Notes under the pieces: model-generated
What the model was told of the DNA's origin: nothing
Database searches by the model: none
What the model saw: the letters and a program-made list of their open reading frames with translations, nothing else
NCBI RefSeq assembly: GCF_019511605.1
Contig: NZ_JAEUAV010000004.1
Span: 248,001 to 312,000, forward strand
Source of the DNA: Paraburkholderia phenoliruptrix
GTDB taxonomy: Bacteria > Pseudomonadota > Gammaproteobacteria > Burkholderiales > Burkholderiaceae
Length of the DNA: 64,000 bases
Reading direction: 5' to 3'
Program-made: the position numbers and the translations under genes
Shown: positions 10,467-20,898 of the stretch, in pieces
Layout of the letters: the number at the start of each line of letters is the position of its first letter
Position numbering within the stretch: position 1 is the stretch's first letter

Positions 10467-11105
10467 TCACCGTCCGCGCAACATGGCGAGCAGCGAGCGC
10501 GGCACGAGCGCCACCATCGCGAGATGCACGACAATGAACGCGGCCATCAGCGCCATCGCACAGAAATGGACAACGCGTGCGTTGTCATAGCCGCCCATCA
10601 GTTCACGCAGCAGCGGGAACTGCACCGACTTCCAGATCGCGAGCCCGGACAGTACCAGCACGATCAGATCGAAAACGACGAACAGGTAGGCAAATTTCTG
10701 CACCGCGTTATAGACGCGCAGATCGGCGTGCGAGAGCTTGCCCGTCAACGCGGCGACGAAATCGCGCCACACCGCGCGCGGCGTGAGCGGCAGGAACTTG
10801 CGCGCAAAACGCCCGCTCACGAGGTTCAGCGCGATGTAGATCAAACCGTTCGCCACCAGCAGCCACATTGCGGCAAAGTGCCATTGCAACGCACCGCCGA
10901 GCCAGCCGCCCAGCGTGATTTGCGTTGGAAAGCTGAACGACGCGAAAACCGGCGACGCGTCGTAGATGCGCCAGCCGGACAGCATCATCAGAATCGCGGC
11001 GAGTGCGTTCAGCCAATGCGTGATGCGCACCCATCGCGGATGAATCGCGCCGCTTGCAGGCGCGGCGGGCGGCGCGGCGCCGCGAACGATATGAGGCGTT
11101 GTCAT
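10467..11105 (-). CDS. cytochrome b561-type membrane subunit
   Basis: A 212-residue inner-membrane di-haem cytochrome b of the hydrogenase/formate-dehydrogenase b561 type. About four to five helices are visible. Candidate haem histidines are in HPRWVRITHWLNALAAILMM, LQWHFAAMWLLVANGLIYIA and RVVHFCAMALMAAFIVVHLA. It ends 76 bp before the molybdoenzyme gene on the same strand, so the two likely form an electron-transfer pair between the quinone pool and the periplasmic enzyme. Between them the 11-mer CGTCCACTCCG is tandemly repeated about three times (10437-10466). Confidence 0.82.
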   Translation of the reverse strand: MTTPHIVRGAAPPAAPASGAIHPRWVRITHWLNALAAILMMLSGWRIYDASPVFASFSFPTQITLGGWLGGALQWHFAAMWLLVANGLIYIALNLVSGRFARKFLPLTPRAVWRDFVAALTGKLSHADLRVYNAVQKFAYLFVVFDLIVLVLSGLAIWKSVQFPLLRELMGGYDNARVVHFCAMALMAAFIVVHLAMVALVPRSLLAMLRGR

Positions 11106-11132
11106 GACAATCTCCTGTAGTTCACGACGCGC

Positions 11133-12026
11133 TCAGGGGCAGAAGGCCAGTTCGGCCACTTGCAGCACGTCGCCGGTTGCGGCGTTTTCAACGAACGCGA
11201 CCACGCCGGCCTGCCCGGCATTGATGCGGTGGTCGCCAGTGCGTGCGGCGTCGTCGAGGCGGATGTCGCGGCGAATCTGCGCCGTGCCGCCAACGAGCGG
11301 CACCGGCCCGATCCATTGCCGCGCGACCCTTTCGTGATGTAAGGTCGCGCCGCGGTTTTCTCCCGCGCCGACTTGCGAGCTCAGCGCGTTTTCGTACACC
11401 GCGACGTATGCATTGAGCGGTGCCGTTTTGTCGGTCGTCGCGCTGTCGAAACGAGCGGCGACATCGAACGCAGCATTGCCGGGCCGCGGCTTGATGACCA
11501 GTGCAACGTCGGCTTTCGAGGGCTCGGCAATCAGCTTGCCGACACGGCTCTGGAAATTGTTGTCCGGCTGCGACCAGCTCCGCAATTCGCGGCCCGCTAC
11601 GAAAACTTCGGGCGTGTAGATCGTGTGGCCGCCCGCAAGATTCGCAAGCGTCTGCTGACGCTCGGTGAAACGGTGTTGCGAGAAGCGGTCGGTCCAACCG
11701 AGGCTGTTCCAGTAGTCGACGTGCAATGCGAGCGGCACGACGCTTTGCGTGGAACCGCTGTTTTTCCATTGGCCGAGCCACGCGTCGGCGGGCGGGCAGC
11801 TATTGCAGCCTTCGCTGCTGTAAAGCTCGACGAGCGCAACCCGATGTGCCGGGCTGTGCGTGCTGCACATGGCGCCCGCAGCGCTCGCGACGCCGCTCGC
11901 ACACAGCAGCGTGAGCGCGGTGACGAGTGCGACGGCGCGCTGTAGCGGCTGACGCCGCTGTTGCATATGACACTTGCGCTGGCTGTGCTGCGTGTGTTGC
12001 GTGCATTGCTTGAAGACTGATTGCAT
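11133..12026 (-). CDS. DUF1223 thioredoxin-fold secreted protein
   Basis: A 297-residue protein with an N-terminal signal region (hydrophobic stretch AVALVTALTLLCASGVASAA). The mature part begins with VALVELYSSEGCNSCPPADA, containing a CxxC (CNSC) in a thioredoxin-like beta-alpha unit. This is the hallmark of DUF1223, a family of unknown function. The other recognisable block is HVDYWNSLGWTDRFSQHRFT. Start ATG 12024-12026 is supported by GCGGAGCACGTC upstream; an internal ATG at 11966 lacks a ribosome-binding site. The stop lies 27 bp before the start of the cytochrome b gene, so it may head the same operon. Confidence 0.83.
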   Translation of the reverse strand: MQSVFKQCTQHTQHSQRKCHMQQRRQPLQRAVALVTALTLLCASGVASAAGAMCSTHSPAHRVALVELYSSEGCNSCPPADAWLGQWKNSGSTQSVVPLALHVDYWNSLGWTDRFSQHRFTERQQTLANLAGGHTIYTPEVFVAGRELRSWSQPDNNFQSRVGKLIAEPSKADVALVIKPRPGNAAFDVAARFDSATTDKTAPLNAYVAVYENALSSQVGAGENRGATLHHERVARQWIGPVPLVGGTAQIRRDIRLDDAARTGDHRINAGQAGVVAFVENAATGDVLQVAELAFCP

Positions 12027-12671
12027 GACGTGCTCCGCTCAGGATCTGGACGTTTGTCGAAGCACGCAGCCGGTTATGACACCGCTTAGCAAAATTTTTT
12101 TATGCCTCGCGTTTGCCAGCCGACGCGGCGAGTGCTCGCGCCTTCTCGCCGGCTTCAACCGCCTCAAAACCTACAGCAACGAAAGCTTCGCCAAGGCGGC
12201 TGAAAGACGCCGTGCTAACATGCCCCTACCGTTCGCGCTGCTTCGCCATGTGGCTTTCGTCATTCGAATTCGCGGCGCGACGTTCACTCCATTCGATATC
12301 CGACTGCCCTTCATGCGTCTGCCGACCTCACGCTCCCTCACCCGCTTGCGCCGTTGCCGCGCGACCGGCTGCGCGCGCGTGCAGTGCGCGCCGCAAGGGG
12401 CCGGCGAACGTTTGCGAACGCTTTCGCCGACAACGGCACCGCTTCCCGCCGCCCGGCACTCCGACTGACGCTGTTCGCTTTCCTGCCGAGCCGCGTTGTC
12501 CCTCAAGGGACTGTCGGGGCGCCGGGCGATCGATCACATCATCAGGATGTCTTCTCGTATAGAGATTGCAGCCGCACTGCAGGCCGATTGCAGCCGTCTG
12601 GCAGTTCTCTTGCATTTCTCTCGCAGTTTCTTGCAGCCGCCGTATGGCAGATTCGAACCGGAGTACCCGCC
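12027..12671. other. 645-bp region without a supported gene
   Basis: Several frames are open across this stretch but none shows hydrophobic cores, domain motifs or consistent codon bias; they are arginine-rich composition artefacts. Three dispersed copies of TTGCAGCCG lie at 12566, 12588 and 12631, just ahead of rnk. The left part should carry the DUF1223 promoter. Confidence 0.5.
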
Positions 12672-13091
12672 GTGAAAACCACCCGCAAAACCAAGCAGTG
12701 TTATCTCACCGAACTCGACGTCGCCCGTCTTGAGAAGCACGCGGCCGCGCCGGGCGCGCCTGCCCGCTTCCAGGAAATGCTCGACGACGTGCTGGAGCGC
12801 GCCGTGATCGTCGACTCGCGCGAGATTCCCGCCAACGTGCTAACGATGAATTCGCAGGCCACGCTCGTCGACGAAGCAAGCGGCGAGCATATGACGTGGA
12901 CCGTCGTCTATCCGCCCGAGGCCGACTTCGCGCACGGCCGCCTGAATGTGTTCTCGCCGGTGGGCCTCGCGCTGCTCGGCGCAAAGCGCGGCGAGCAGAT
13001 TCGCTTCATGCCGCCAAGCGGCGACGAAAAAGTGCTGAAGCTTGAAAAAATTCTGTATCAGCCCGAAGCCGCCGAAGACTTCACACGCTAG
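12672..13091 (+). CDS. rnk: nucleoside diphosphate kinase regulator Rnk (GreA/B C-terminal fold)
   Basis: A 139-residue protein with a GreA/GreB-like C-terminal domain. The N-terminal coiled-coil part is KQCYLTELDVARLEKHAAA. The FKBP-like domain follows (ILDSR-type motif as VIVDSREIPANVLTMNS, then TVVYPPEAD, LNVFSPVGLALLGAKRGEQI). Rnk proteins bind RNA polymerase near the secondary channel without cleaving RNA. The start is GTG at 12672 with GGAG eight bases upstream. An in-frame extension back to 12354 is open but has no conserved sequence. Confidence 0.87.
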   Translation: MKTTRKTKQCYLTELDVARLEKHAAAPGAPARFQEMLDDVLERAVIVDSREIPANVLTMNSQATLVDEASGEHMTWTVVYPPEADFAHGRLNVFSPVGLALLGAKRGEQIRFMPPSGDEKVLKLEKILYQPEAAEDFTR

Positions 13092-13306
13092 TCGTTCAGT
13101 GCGGCTGCGGACCGCGCGTGCTGCAACGCGTCATGAGCGGTGGGCCGCGTCAAATAAAAGAATAGTTCGTGAATGGCGCGGCAACGGCGTTGCGTCGGAG
13201 GCGCCTTCTGGCCCGCGAGCAGAACGCCGCGCCACGGCCGCTGTGCCCGCACAGCATCGCGCATGGGTTGCCAAGCGGCGCCCGGCCGGTGTATTGTGTG
13301 CGCTGC

Positions 13307-15484
<2,178 letters not shown>

Positions 15485-15550
15485 TGATGACCGCGCTTCG
15501 CGCCGGCTGCCGCCGGAGTCGATGCGCGCACAACTTTCTTGCCCTCGAAG

Positions 15551-15576
15551 GCCCGCCGCAAGGCGGGCTTTTTTTT
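15551..15576 (+). terminator. rho-independent terminator after thiC
   Basis: GCCCGCC, loop GCAA, GGCGGGC, then eight T residues. Confidence 0.93.
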
Positions 15577-15745
15577 GCCCTCCGCGCAGGCACGGCGCAT
15601 GCTAAACGTGGAGAAACATTTGATTACGAAACCGTCAGTCTGCTGACAACCTCACACAACTCGATACGGGTTGCAGCGATAAGATCAAACCAACACATGC
15701 ATAACGACAGGCGGCTTCAAATCACAACAAAGGGAGTGAGTCATC

Positions 15746-15958
15746 ATGAAATCGATCCGTAAAATGGGTTCGCTTGCGATGATCGTGGCGGTGGTTGCAA
15801 GCCTTTCCGCGTGCGAAGGCATGACCACGCGGCAGCGTGACACGGCAATCGGCGCGGGCGTCGGCGGCGCGGCGGGTGCGGTGATCGGCGGCAGCGCGCT
15901 CTCCACGCTCGGCGGCGCGGCGGTGGGCGGCGTGATCGGCAACCAGGTCGGCAAGTAA
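15746..15958 (+). CDS. glycine-zipper small lipoprotein (OsmB/SlyB-like)
   Basis: A 70-residue protein. The signal segment MGSLAMIVAVVASLSACEG has a lipobox (LSAC). A glycine-zipper region follows, DTAIGAGVGGAAGAVIGGSA then LSTLGGAAVGGVIGNQVGK. This is the 2TM glycine-zipper pattern found in OsmB/Rickettsia 17-kDa-like envelope lipoproteins. AAAGGGAGTGAGTCATC gives a good ribosome-binding site. It is bounded by terminators on both sides, so it is monocistronic. Confidence 0.87.
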   Translation: MKSIRKMGSLAMIVAVVASLSACEGMTTRQRDTAIGAGVGGAAGAVIGGSALSTLGGAAVGGVIGNQVGK

Positions 15959-15983
15959 ATCCTCGCGTATCACTTGTAAAGGC

Positions 15984-16013
15984 GGGCGCGGGTGCAAGAC
16001 CGCGCCCGTTTTG
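15984..16013 (+). terminator. rho-independent terminator after glycine-zipper gene
   Basis: CGGGCGCGG (15984-15992) pairs with CCGCGCCCG (16001-16009) across an 8-nt loop, followed by TTTT. Confidence 0.85.
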
Positions 16014-16261
16014 CGGCGGTCAGGCTCAAGTTACGTGGCGTTCGTTACGTGAGGAAAACATCGCTGCATGAGGACTCGGACGCGGTTCTAACGGGGCTGC
16101 AATGCGGCGCAATTTGGCCGCAATTTAGCCGCAAGCCGGCCGCAACGCCGCGCAATGCGCCGTTACGGTTTTGCAATGTTTATCCCGCACCAAGGGCGTA
16201 AGCTCGTGCGATAACGTGCCGACGATGGCGTCGGCCGCGTTGTTCGCAAACGGAGCGCGTC

Positions 16262-16852
16262 ATGAAGTCCCGCGTCATCAATTCTCTCCTCACCAACGGT
16301 ATGCGCCTGCGGCGCATCGGCTGTGCGCGGTCCCTTGGCCACGGCCGACTCGCGCTGAGCGGCGTCGCGAGCGCGCTGCTGTTGTCGGGCTGCTACTACC
16401 CATACGGCTACTATCCGGCTTACTACCCTTCCGCCTACCCGGCTTATTACGCGACGGTGCCCGCCAGCGCCGCCCAGCGCGAAGTGCCGCTCGGCACGGC
16501 AACCGATTCGTCAGGCGCGTCGCAGTCAGGGCAGCAGTCGACGCAGTCGCAGCAGTCGCGGTCGGCCCAGCGGACTCAGCAGGCTCAGGGAACCCAGCAA
16601 GCCCAACAGGCTCAGCAGGCCGAGCAAGTGCAGCCGGACGCCGCGCCGCCGACCTATGTGGTCGCGCAGCCGCCAGTGCCGGTATACGTGGCGCCCGCTT
16701 ATCCCGTGTACTATCCGCGGCCGGTCTATCCGGCGTGGTACGGCTATGGCTATCCGGGCTGGTATGGCTACGGCTATCCTGGCTGGTACGGCCCGGCGGT
16801 GTCGATTGGCTTCGGCTGGTCGTGGGGCGGCGGGCGCGGACGGCATCATTGA
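16262..16852 (+). CDS. Tyr/Gln-rich outer lipoprotein of unknown function
   Basis: A 196-residue protein. A long N-region is followed by a hydrophobic stretch and a lipobox (ALLLSGC, cysteine near residue 44). The mature part starts YYPYGYYPAYYPSAYPAYYA, continues with a Gln/Ser-rich linker (QQAQGTQQAQQAQQAEQVQ) and closes with repeats of WYGYGYPG before GWSWGGGRGRHH. This low-complexity pattern is common in Burkholderia hypothetical lipoproteins. No function can be named. The sequence upstream (16098-16160) has several GCCGCAA-like repeats. Confidence 0.75.
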   Translation: MKSRVINSLLTNGMRLRRIGCARSLGHGRLALSGVASALLLSGCYYPYGYYPAYYPSAYPAYYATVPASAAQREVPLGTATDSSGASQSGQQSTQSQQSRSAQRTQQAQGTQQAQQAQQAEQVQPDAAPPTYVVAQPPVPVYVAPAYPVYYPRPVYPAWYGYGYPGWYGYGYPGWYGPAVSIGFGWSWGGGRGRHH

Positions 16853-17313
16853 GCGGCAGGACGCGAGGCTATGACCCTTGTGCGGTTTTCTGGAGCCGCG
16901 GTTTCCGGCAGCCCAATGTCAGCATACGGCAACCCACTTGCCGGCTGGCATTTTTGGCGCGGCGGCTTTCGGCCGGCTTCCTTCAGCAAACTTTCGGAAC
17001 CGATTCGCTAAGGCTCGCTTCTGCGGACCGGTTCATGCAAAACTGAATTTCGACGTGCGTGCGGGCCCGGACTGGAAAGCCTGCCCCTCGTGGCTAACCG
17101 CCCTCTCCTGCGACCGCTCTCGCCCTCCTCCCGTAGTTTCCCTTCTTGACGCGCGAGCCTCGCGCTCTATTCTTTGTTAGGCCGCACACAGTAAGCGCTT
17201 AAAACCTGGGCCGCCCGTTGTTTCCACCGGCGGCGCTCATCCGTCCTGCACCAGCGACGCGTCCCGTCATTGGCAACTTCGCGTCGAGTTCGAACAACAA
17301 CGAAGGAGACGTG
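16853..17313. other. 461-bp intergenic region, no gene seen
   Basis: I found no supported coding sequence, hairpin terminator or repeat. It should contain the L-lactate permease promoter and leader. Confidence 0.45.
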
Positions 17314-18912
17314 ATGTTTCATCAACTGCTCACCCCCGTCGGCAATTCCCTGCCTGAGTCGTTTCTGGTCGCGGCGTTGCCGATCATCGTCGTGCTGGTG
17401 CTGCTCGGCTGGGCGCGCCGGCCCGCGTGGCAGGCCTCGCTCGCGGGGCTCGTGGTCGGCCTGATCGTCGCCATTGCCGGGTGGAAGTTTCCGGTGGGCC
17501 TCGCGCTCGATTCAGTCGCGGCCGGCGCCGTGTTCGCGTGCTGGCCGGTCATGTGGATCGTGTTCGCAGCGATCCTGCTCTACAACATCGCGCAACGTTC
17601 GGGCCGCTTTGCCGCGTTCCGTACGTGGATGATCGACAACCTGCCGAACGACCGGCGCGTCGTACTGGTCGTGATCGGTTTCTCGTTTGGCGCGCTGCTC
17701 GAAGGTATTTCGGGCTTCGGCACGCCGGTCGCAATCACCAGTTCGCTGCTGATCCTGCTTGGTTTTCCGACGCTCGAGGCGCTCTCGTTCACGCTCATCT
17801 TCAACACGGCGCCGGTTGCATTCGGCGCGCTCGGCGTGCCGATCACGGTGCTCGGCGCGGTCACGCATTTGCCGGCCGATTCGCTCGCGAAAATGGTGGG
17901 CCGCCAGTTGCCGTTTTTCGCGCTCCTGCTGCCCTTCTATGTGATCGCCGTGTACGCGGGCTTTCGCAACATGCTGCGCATCTGGCCGGTGTTGCTGGTG
18001 TCGGGCGCGAGTTTCGCGCTCACGCAGTTCGTCGCGTCGAACTACGTCAATTACAGTCTGACCGACGTGTTGTCGTCGATGGTCTCCCTCATCGTCACCA
18101 TCGCGTTTCTGCGCGTATGGAAGCCGGCCGCCGACCCGGCGTTCGCGGTGAACATCGAGCGGGTCGGCGACGAGCGCGGCAAAATCCGCGGCGGCCAGGG
18201 CTGGTATCCCTGGATCATTGTGTCGGTGGTGGTGATCGTCTGGACGGTGGCCAAGGTCTTCATGATCGGCGATGTGAAGATTCCGTGGCCGGGGCTCGAC
18301 AAGGCCGTGTTCATCACGTTGTACAACACGCCTTACGGCGCGATCTGGGACTTTCAGCCACTTGCCACGGGCACGGCCATTCTGGTGGCGGCCGTCATCA
18401 CGAGCGTCGTGGTCGGGCTCGGCGCGCGCGAATTCGGCGCGGCCATCGTCGATACGTGGGTACAGACGCGCATTGCCATTCTGACGGTCGCGACCATCGT
18501 CGGACTCGCGTATCTGATGAATTACTCGGGCCTCACCTATACGCTGGGGCTCGGCGTTGCATCGGTTGGACCTTTCTTCCCGCTGGTGTCCGCATTCCTC
18601 GGCTGGGTTGCGGTGTTTCTGTCAGGCAGCGACACGTCGGGCAACGCGCTGTTCGGCAATCTGCAAGTGGTCGCGGCTCATCAGTTGAATCTGAACCCGG
18701 TGCTGATGGCGGCGACCAACTCGTCGGGCGGCGTGATGGGCAAGATGATCTCGCCGCAAAACATCTCGACCGGCGTGGCCACCACCGAACTCAAAGGCAA
18801 GGAAGGCGTGGTGTTCGCAAGAACCTTCAAGCACTCCATTCTGTTGACGGTGCTACTCGGCATTCTCGTGTGGCTGCAACAGAACCTGTTGCAAGGGATG
18901 ATTCCGCATTGA
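17314..18912 (+). CDS. lctP: L-lactate permease (LctP family)
   Basis: A 532-residue polytopic inner-membrane transporter for L-lactate/glycolate, probably proton-coupled. Family blocks include LLEGISGFGTPVAITSSLLI, FNTAPVAFGALGVPI, NYSGLTYTLGLGVASVGPFF, GWVAVFLSGSDTSGNALFG and NSSGGVMGKMISPQNISTG. About 13-14 helices are predicted. I chose the ATG at 17314 behind GAAGGAGACGTG; the GTG three bases upstream is also possible. No lactate dehydrogenase gene is adjacent in the window. Confidence 0.93.
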   Translation: MFHQLLTPVGNSLPESFLVAALPIIVVLVLLGWARRPAWQASLAGLVVGLIVAIAGWKFPVGLALDSVAAGAVFACWPVMWIVFAAILLYNIAQRSGRFAAFRTWMIDNLPNDRRVVLVVIGFSFGALLEGISGFGTPVAITSSLLILLGFPTLEALSFTLIFNTAPVAFGALGVPITVLGAVTHLPADSLAKMVGRQLPFFALLLPFYVIAVYAGFRNMLRIWPVLLVSGASFALTQFVASNYVNYSLTDVLSSMVSLIVTIAFLRVWKPAADPAFAVNIERVGDERGKIRGGQGWYPWIIVSVVVIVWTVAKVFMIGDVKIPWPGLDKAVFITLYNTPYGAIWDFQPLATGTAILVAAVITSVVVGLGAREFGAAIVDTWVQTRIAILTVATIVGLAYLMNYSGLTYTLGLGVASVGPFFPLVSAFLGWVAVFLSGSDTSGNALFGNLQVVAAHQLNLNPVLMAATNSSGGVMGKMISPQNISTGVATTELKGKEGVVFARTFKHSILLTVLLGILVWLQQNLLQGMIPH

Positions 18913-19182
18913 AGCCGCGACGGCGGTGACACGCGCGGCGGACTCGCGAGATTGCCGCGCCAGGCGTTGGGCTTCGTCGCTGCTGTCGTCACGAGTCGCA
19001 ATTTTTCTCACATCAGCGTGAGAATTGCTCGCTTTGCGCGTCAGACGGCGACGCTTACGATCACGTGTGTCAGACGTCATCTCCCGGTATTTGCCGTTTC
19101 ATTCGAACGTGAAACGTTTTGGGCTAACGCGCTGTTACGATGCGCGTGGCGTCTCGACTCAACCGCGCGCGACGCCACCACA

Positions 19183-20109
19183 ATGAACGCAAAAAACCTT
19201 TTCCAGCTATTGATTCTCGCTGCCCTGTGGGGCGCGTCGTTCCTGTTTATCCGCGTCGGCGTAACCGACTTCGGCGTCGCTCCGCTAATGGCGCTGCGCG
19301 TTGGCATCGGCGCGCTGTTTCTTATCGTCGTGCTGCTCGCGCGGCGTCCGTTGCAGCAATCCGCGACGGTTCTGCGCACCCGAGCCTTGCCCCTGCTCGT
19401 CGTGGGCATTCTCAATTCGGCGGCGCCGTTCTGCCTGTTCGCCTATGCAGAGTTGACGCTCTCCGCGGGCGTCACCTCGGTGATTAATGCGACCACGCCG
19501 CTGTGGGGCGGCCTGGTCGCGTTCGTCTGGCTGCGCGATCGGCTAAGCGGGCTGCGCACACTCGGCCTTGCGATCGGTTTTCTCGGCGTGCTCATGCTGG
19601 TATGGGATCAGATCGCCGCGCCGAGCGGCTCGGCTGCCACGCCGCTTGGCACCGCTCTCGCCGCTGGCGCGGCGCTCGGTGCGACGTTGTTGTATGGCAT
19701 CGCGGCAAACTATACGAAACGTTACCTGACCGGCGTCGATGCGCTTACCGTTGCCGCGGGCACGATGACCGGCGCGACCGTGGTGCTGCTGCCGCTCGCG
19801 GTGATCTACTGGCCGGCCGCGCCGGTCTCGCTGCACGCGTGGGGCGCAGTGCTCGCGCTCGGCGTGGCATGCACGGGCATCGCCTACATGCTGTTCTTTC
19901 ACCTGATCGCCGTGGCGGGCCCGGCGCGAGCCATCACGGTCACGTTCGTGATCCCTATCTTCGGCATTCTTTGGGGCGCGCTGTTTCTCGGCGAAGGCGT
20001 GTCGGCGGGCATGCTCGAAGGCTGCGCCGTCATTCTCGTGGGTACGGCATTGGCGACCGGCGTCGTCAAGCGCTTGCCGTGGTTCGGCACGCGGCACGCG
20101 GATACCTGA
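19183..20109 (+). CDS. EamA/DMT-superfamily transporter
   Basis: A 308-residue inner-membrane protein with ten predicted helices in two EamA repeats. It starts MNAKNLFQLLILAALWGASF and contains NSAAPFCLFAYAELTLSAGV, INATTPLWGGLVAFVWLRD and FVIPIFGILWGALFLGEGVS. The sequence fits amino-acid or metabolite exporters of the drug/metabolite family. The ATG at 19183 matches the usual family N-terminus; the open frame upstream (from 18952) has no membrane character. It has no partner gene. The substrate is unknown. Confidence 0.87.
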   Translation: MNAKNLFQLLILAALWGASFLFIRVGVTDFGVAPLMALRVGIGALFLIVVLLARRPLQQSATVLRTRALPLLVVGILNSAAPFCLFAYAELTLSAGVTSVINATTPLWGGLVAFVWLRDRLSGLRTLGLAIGFLGVLMLVWDQIAAPSGSAATPLGTALAAGAALGATLLYGIAANYTKRYLTGVDALTVAAGTMTGATVVLLPLAVIYWPAAPVSLHAWGAVLALGVACTGIAYMLFFHLIAVAGPARAITVTFVIPIFGILWGALFLGEGVSAGMLEGCAVILVGTALATGVVKRLPWFGTRHADT

Positions 20110-20548
20110 CTTGGGGCTGTGTCAGCCTGCGCGAAAAATAGCCCGCACTCCGCCGGAGTGCGGGCAAAAACCGTCGCCCTACGAGGATAGGCGACGGGGC
20201 CACCGGGGCCTGCGCGTTGGACGCGCGGCCGTCGTTGAGCAGAGCGTCGGCTGCATGACCGACGCTCGACTGGTGCTCAACTGGTTGAACAACGTGCGTG
20301 AAAGGGGTGCTTGTGCCGGAATGCGGGAATCTGGCCATCCGGCCCCTTCAAGCTAAAAAGCACCTTGTATGCCAGTTATGGAAGAACCGCAGAAAATTGC
20401 GGCAACCTATTGATCTCGCAGGGAATTGGACAGCGTGACGAGGGCCGTGGCGAGCCGCTCGCTGGTTCGGAGGAGAGTTACGTCACCGGCGTAACGTCAG
20501 CCGAGTAACGTGACGTCACGCGGCTAGCAATCCACAAGCTGCGATGCG
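20110..20548. other. 439-bp intergenic region with hairpins and TGACGT palindromes
   Basis: Two adjacent hairpins follow the transporter: GCCCGCACTC / GAGTGCGGGC (20141-20165) and CCGTCGCC / GGCGACGG (20171-20197). The first has an A-rich left flank, so on the minus strand it resembles a terminator. Near the right end, three ACGTCA/TGACGT elements occur in 45 bp, including GTTACG / CGTAAC and the 12-bp palindrome CGTGACGTCACG at 20509-20520. No gene is seen. Confidence 0.5.
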
Positions 20549-20713
20549 TCAACGCATCGGCCACTTCGAGCGCAGCACGCTCACCTGCCGGCTGCGCCCC
20601 AAGCGCGGCTCGCGCCGTTCGTGCGGCTCGCGTGGGTTGAGTGCCGCGCCGCATACGAGCGCGAGAACCAGCAAGCTCGCGGCCCACATCCAGTAAGGAA
20701 TCACGTCGAACAT
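20549..20713 (-). CDS. small single-span membrane protein, unknown
   Basis: A possible 54-residue protein beginning MFDVIPYWMWAASLLVLALV, one clear membrane helix, followed by a basic cytoplasmic tail (NPREPHERREPRLGRSRQVS) typical of positive-inside topology. GACGGAG lies six bases ahead of this ATG; an ATG six bases further upstream is too close to that site. No family recognised. It lies downstream of bamC on the same strand but is separated by the bamC terminator. Confidence 0.5.
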   Translation of the reverse strand: MFDVIPYWMWAASLLVLALVCGAALNPREPHERREPRLGRSRQVSVLRSKWPMR

Positions 20714-20822
20714 GGCCATCTCCGTCGAATGCCGGTTCGTGCCGGCATCTTCGTGATAGCAAGACGTGTGCGCGCGATTCGCAAGCGCGACGCCCGCTGC
20801 CCGCCGGGCGACGCGAAAGCCA

Positions 20823-20861
20823 TAAAAAAACCCGCCCGGAACGCCATGCTCCCGGCGGGTT
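20823..20861 (-). terminator. rho-independent terminator after bamC
   Basis: On the minus strand AACCCGCC and GGCGGGTT close an extended stem-loop that runs into TTTTTTT. It is 38 bp beyond the bamC stop. Confidence 0.85.
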
Positions 20862-20898
20862 CTCATACTGCCTGCCGCTGGTTCACCAGCGGCGCGCT

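Noticed and set aside
9599..11105. MsrPQ (YedYZ) system
   Set aside because: The membrane partner is a cytochrome b561-type protein, not the ferric-reductase-like MsrQ, so the specific name is not supported.
12354..12671. N-terminal extension of Rnk
   Set aside because: The extension is low-complexity and unlike any Rnk protein; the GTG at 12672 has a ribosome-binding site.
16098..16160. GCCGCAA-type short repeats as a functional element
   Set aside because: They are imperfect, short and typical of high-GC low-complexity sequence.
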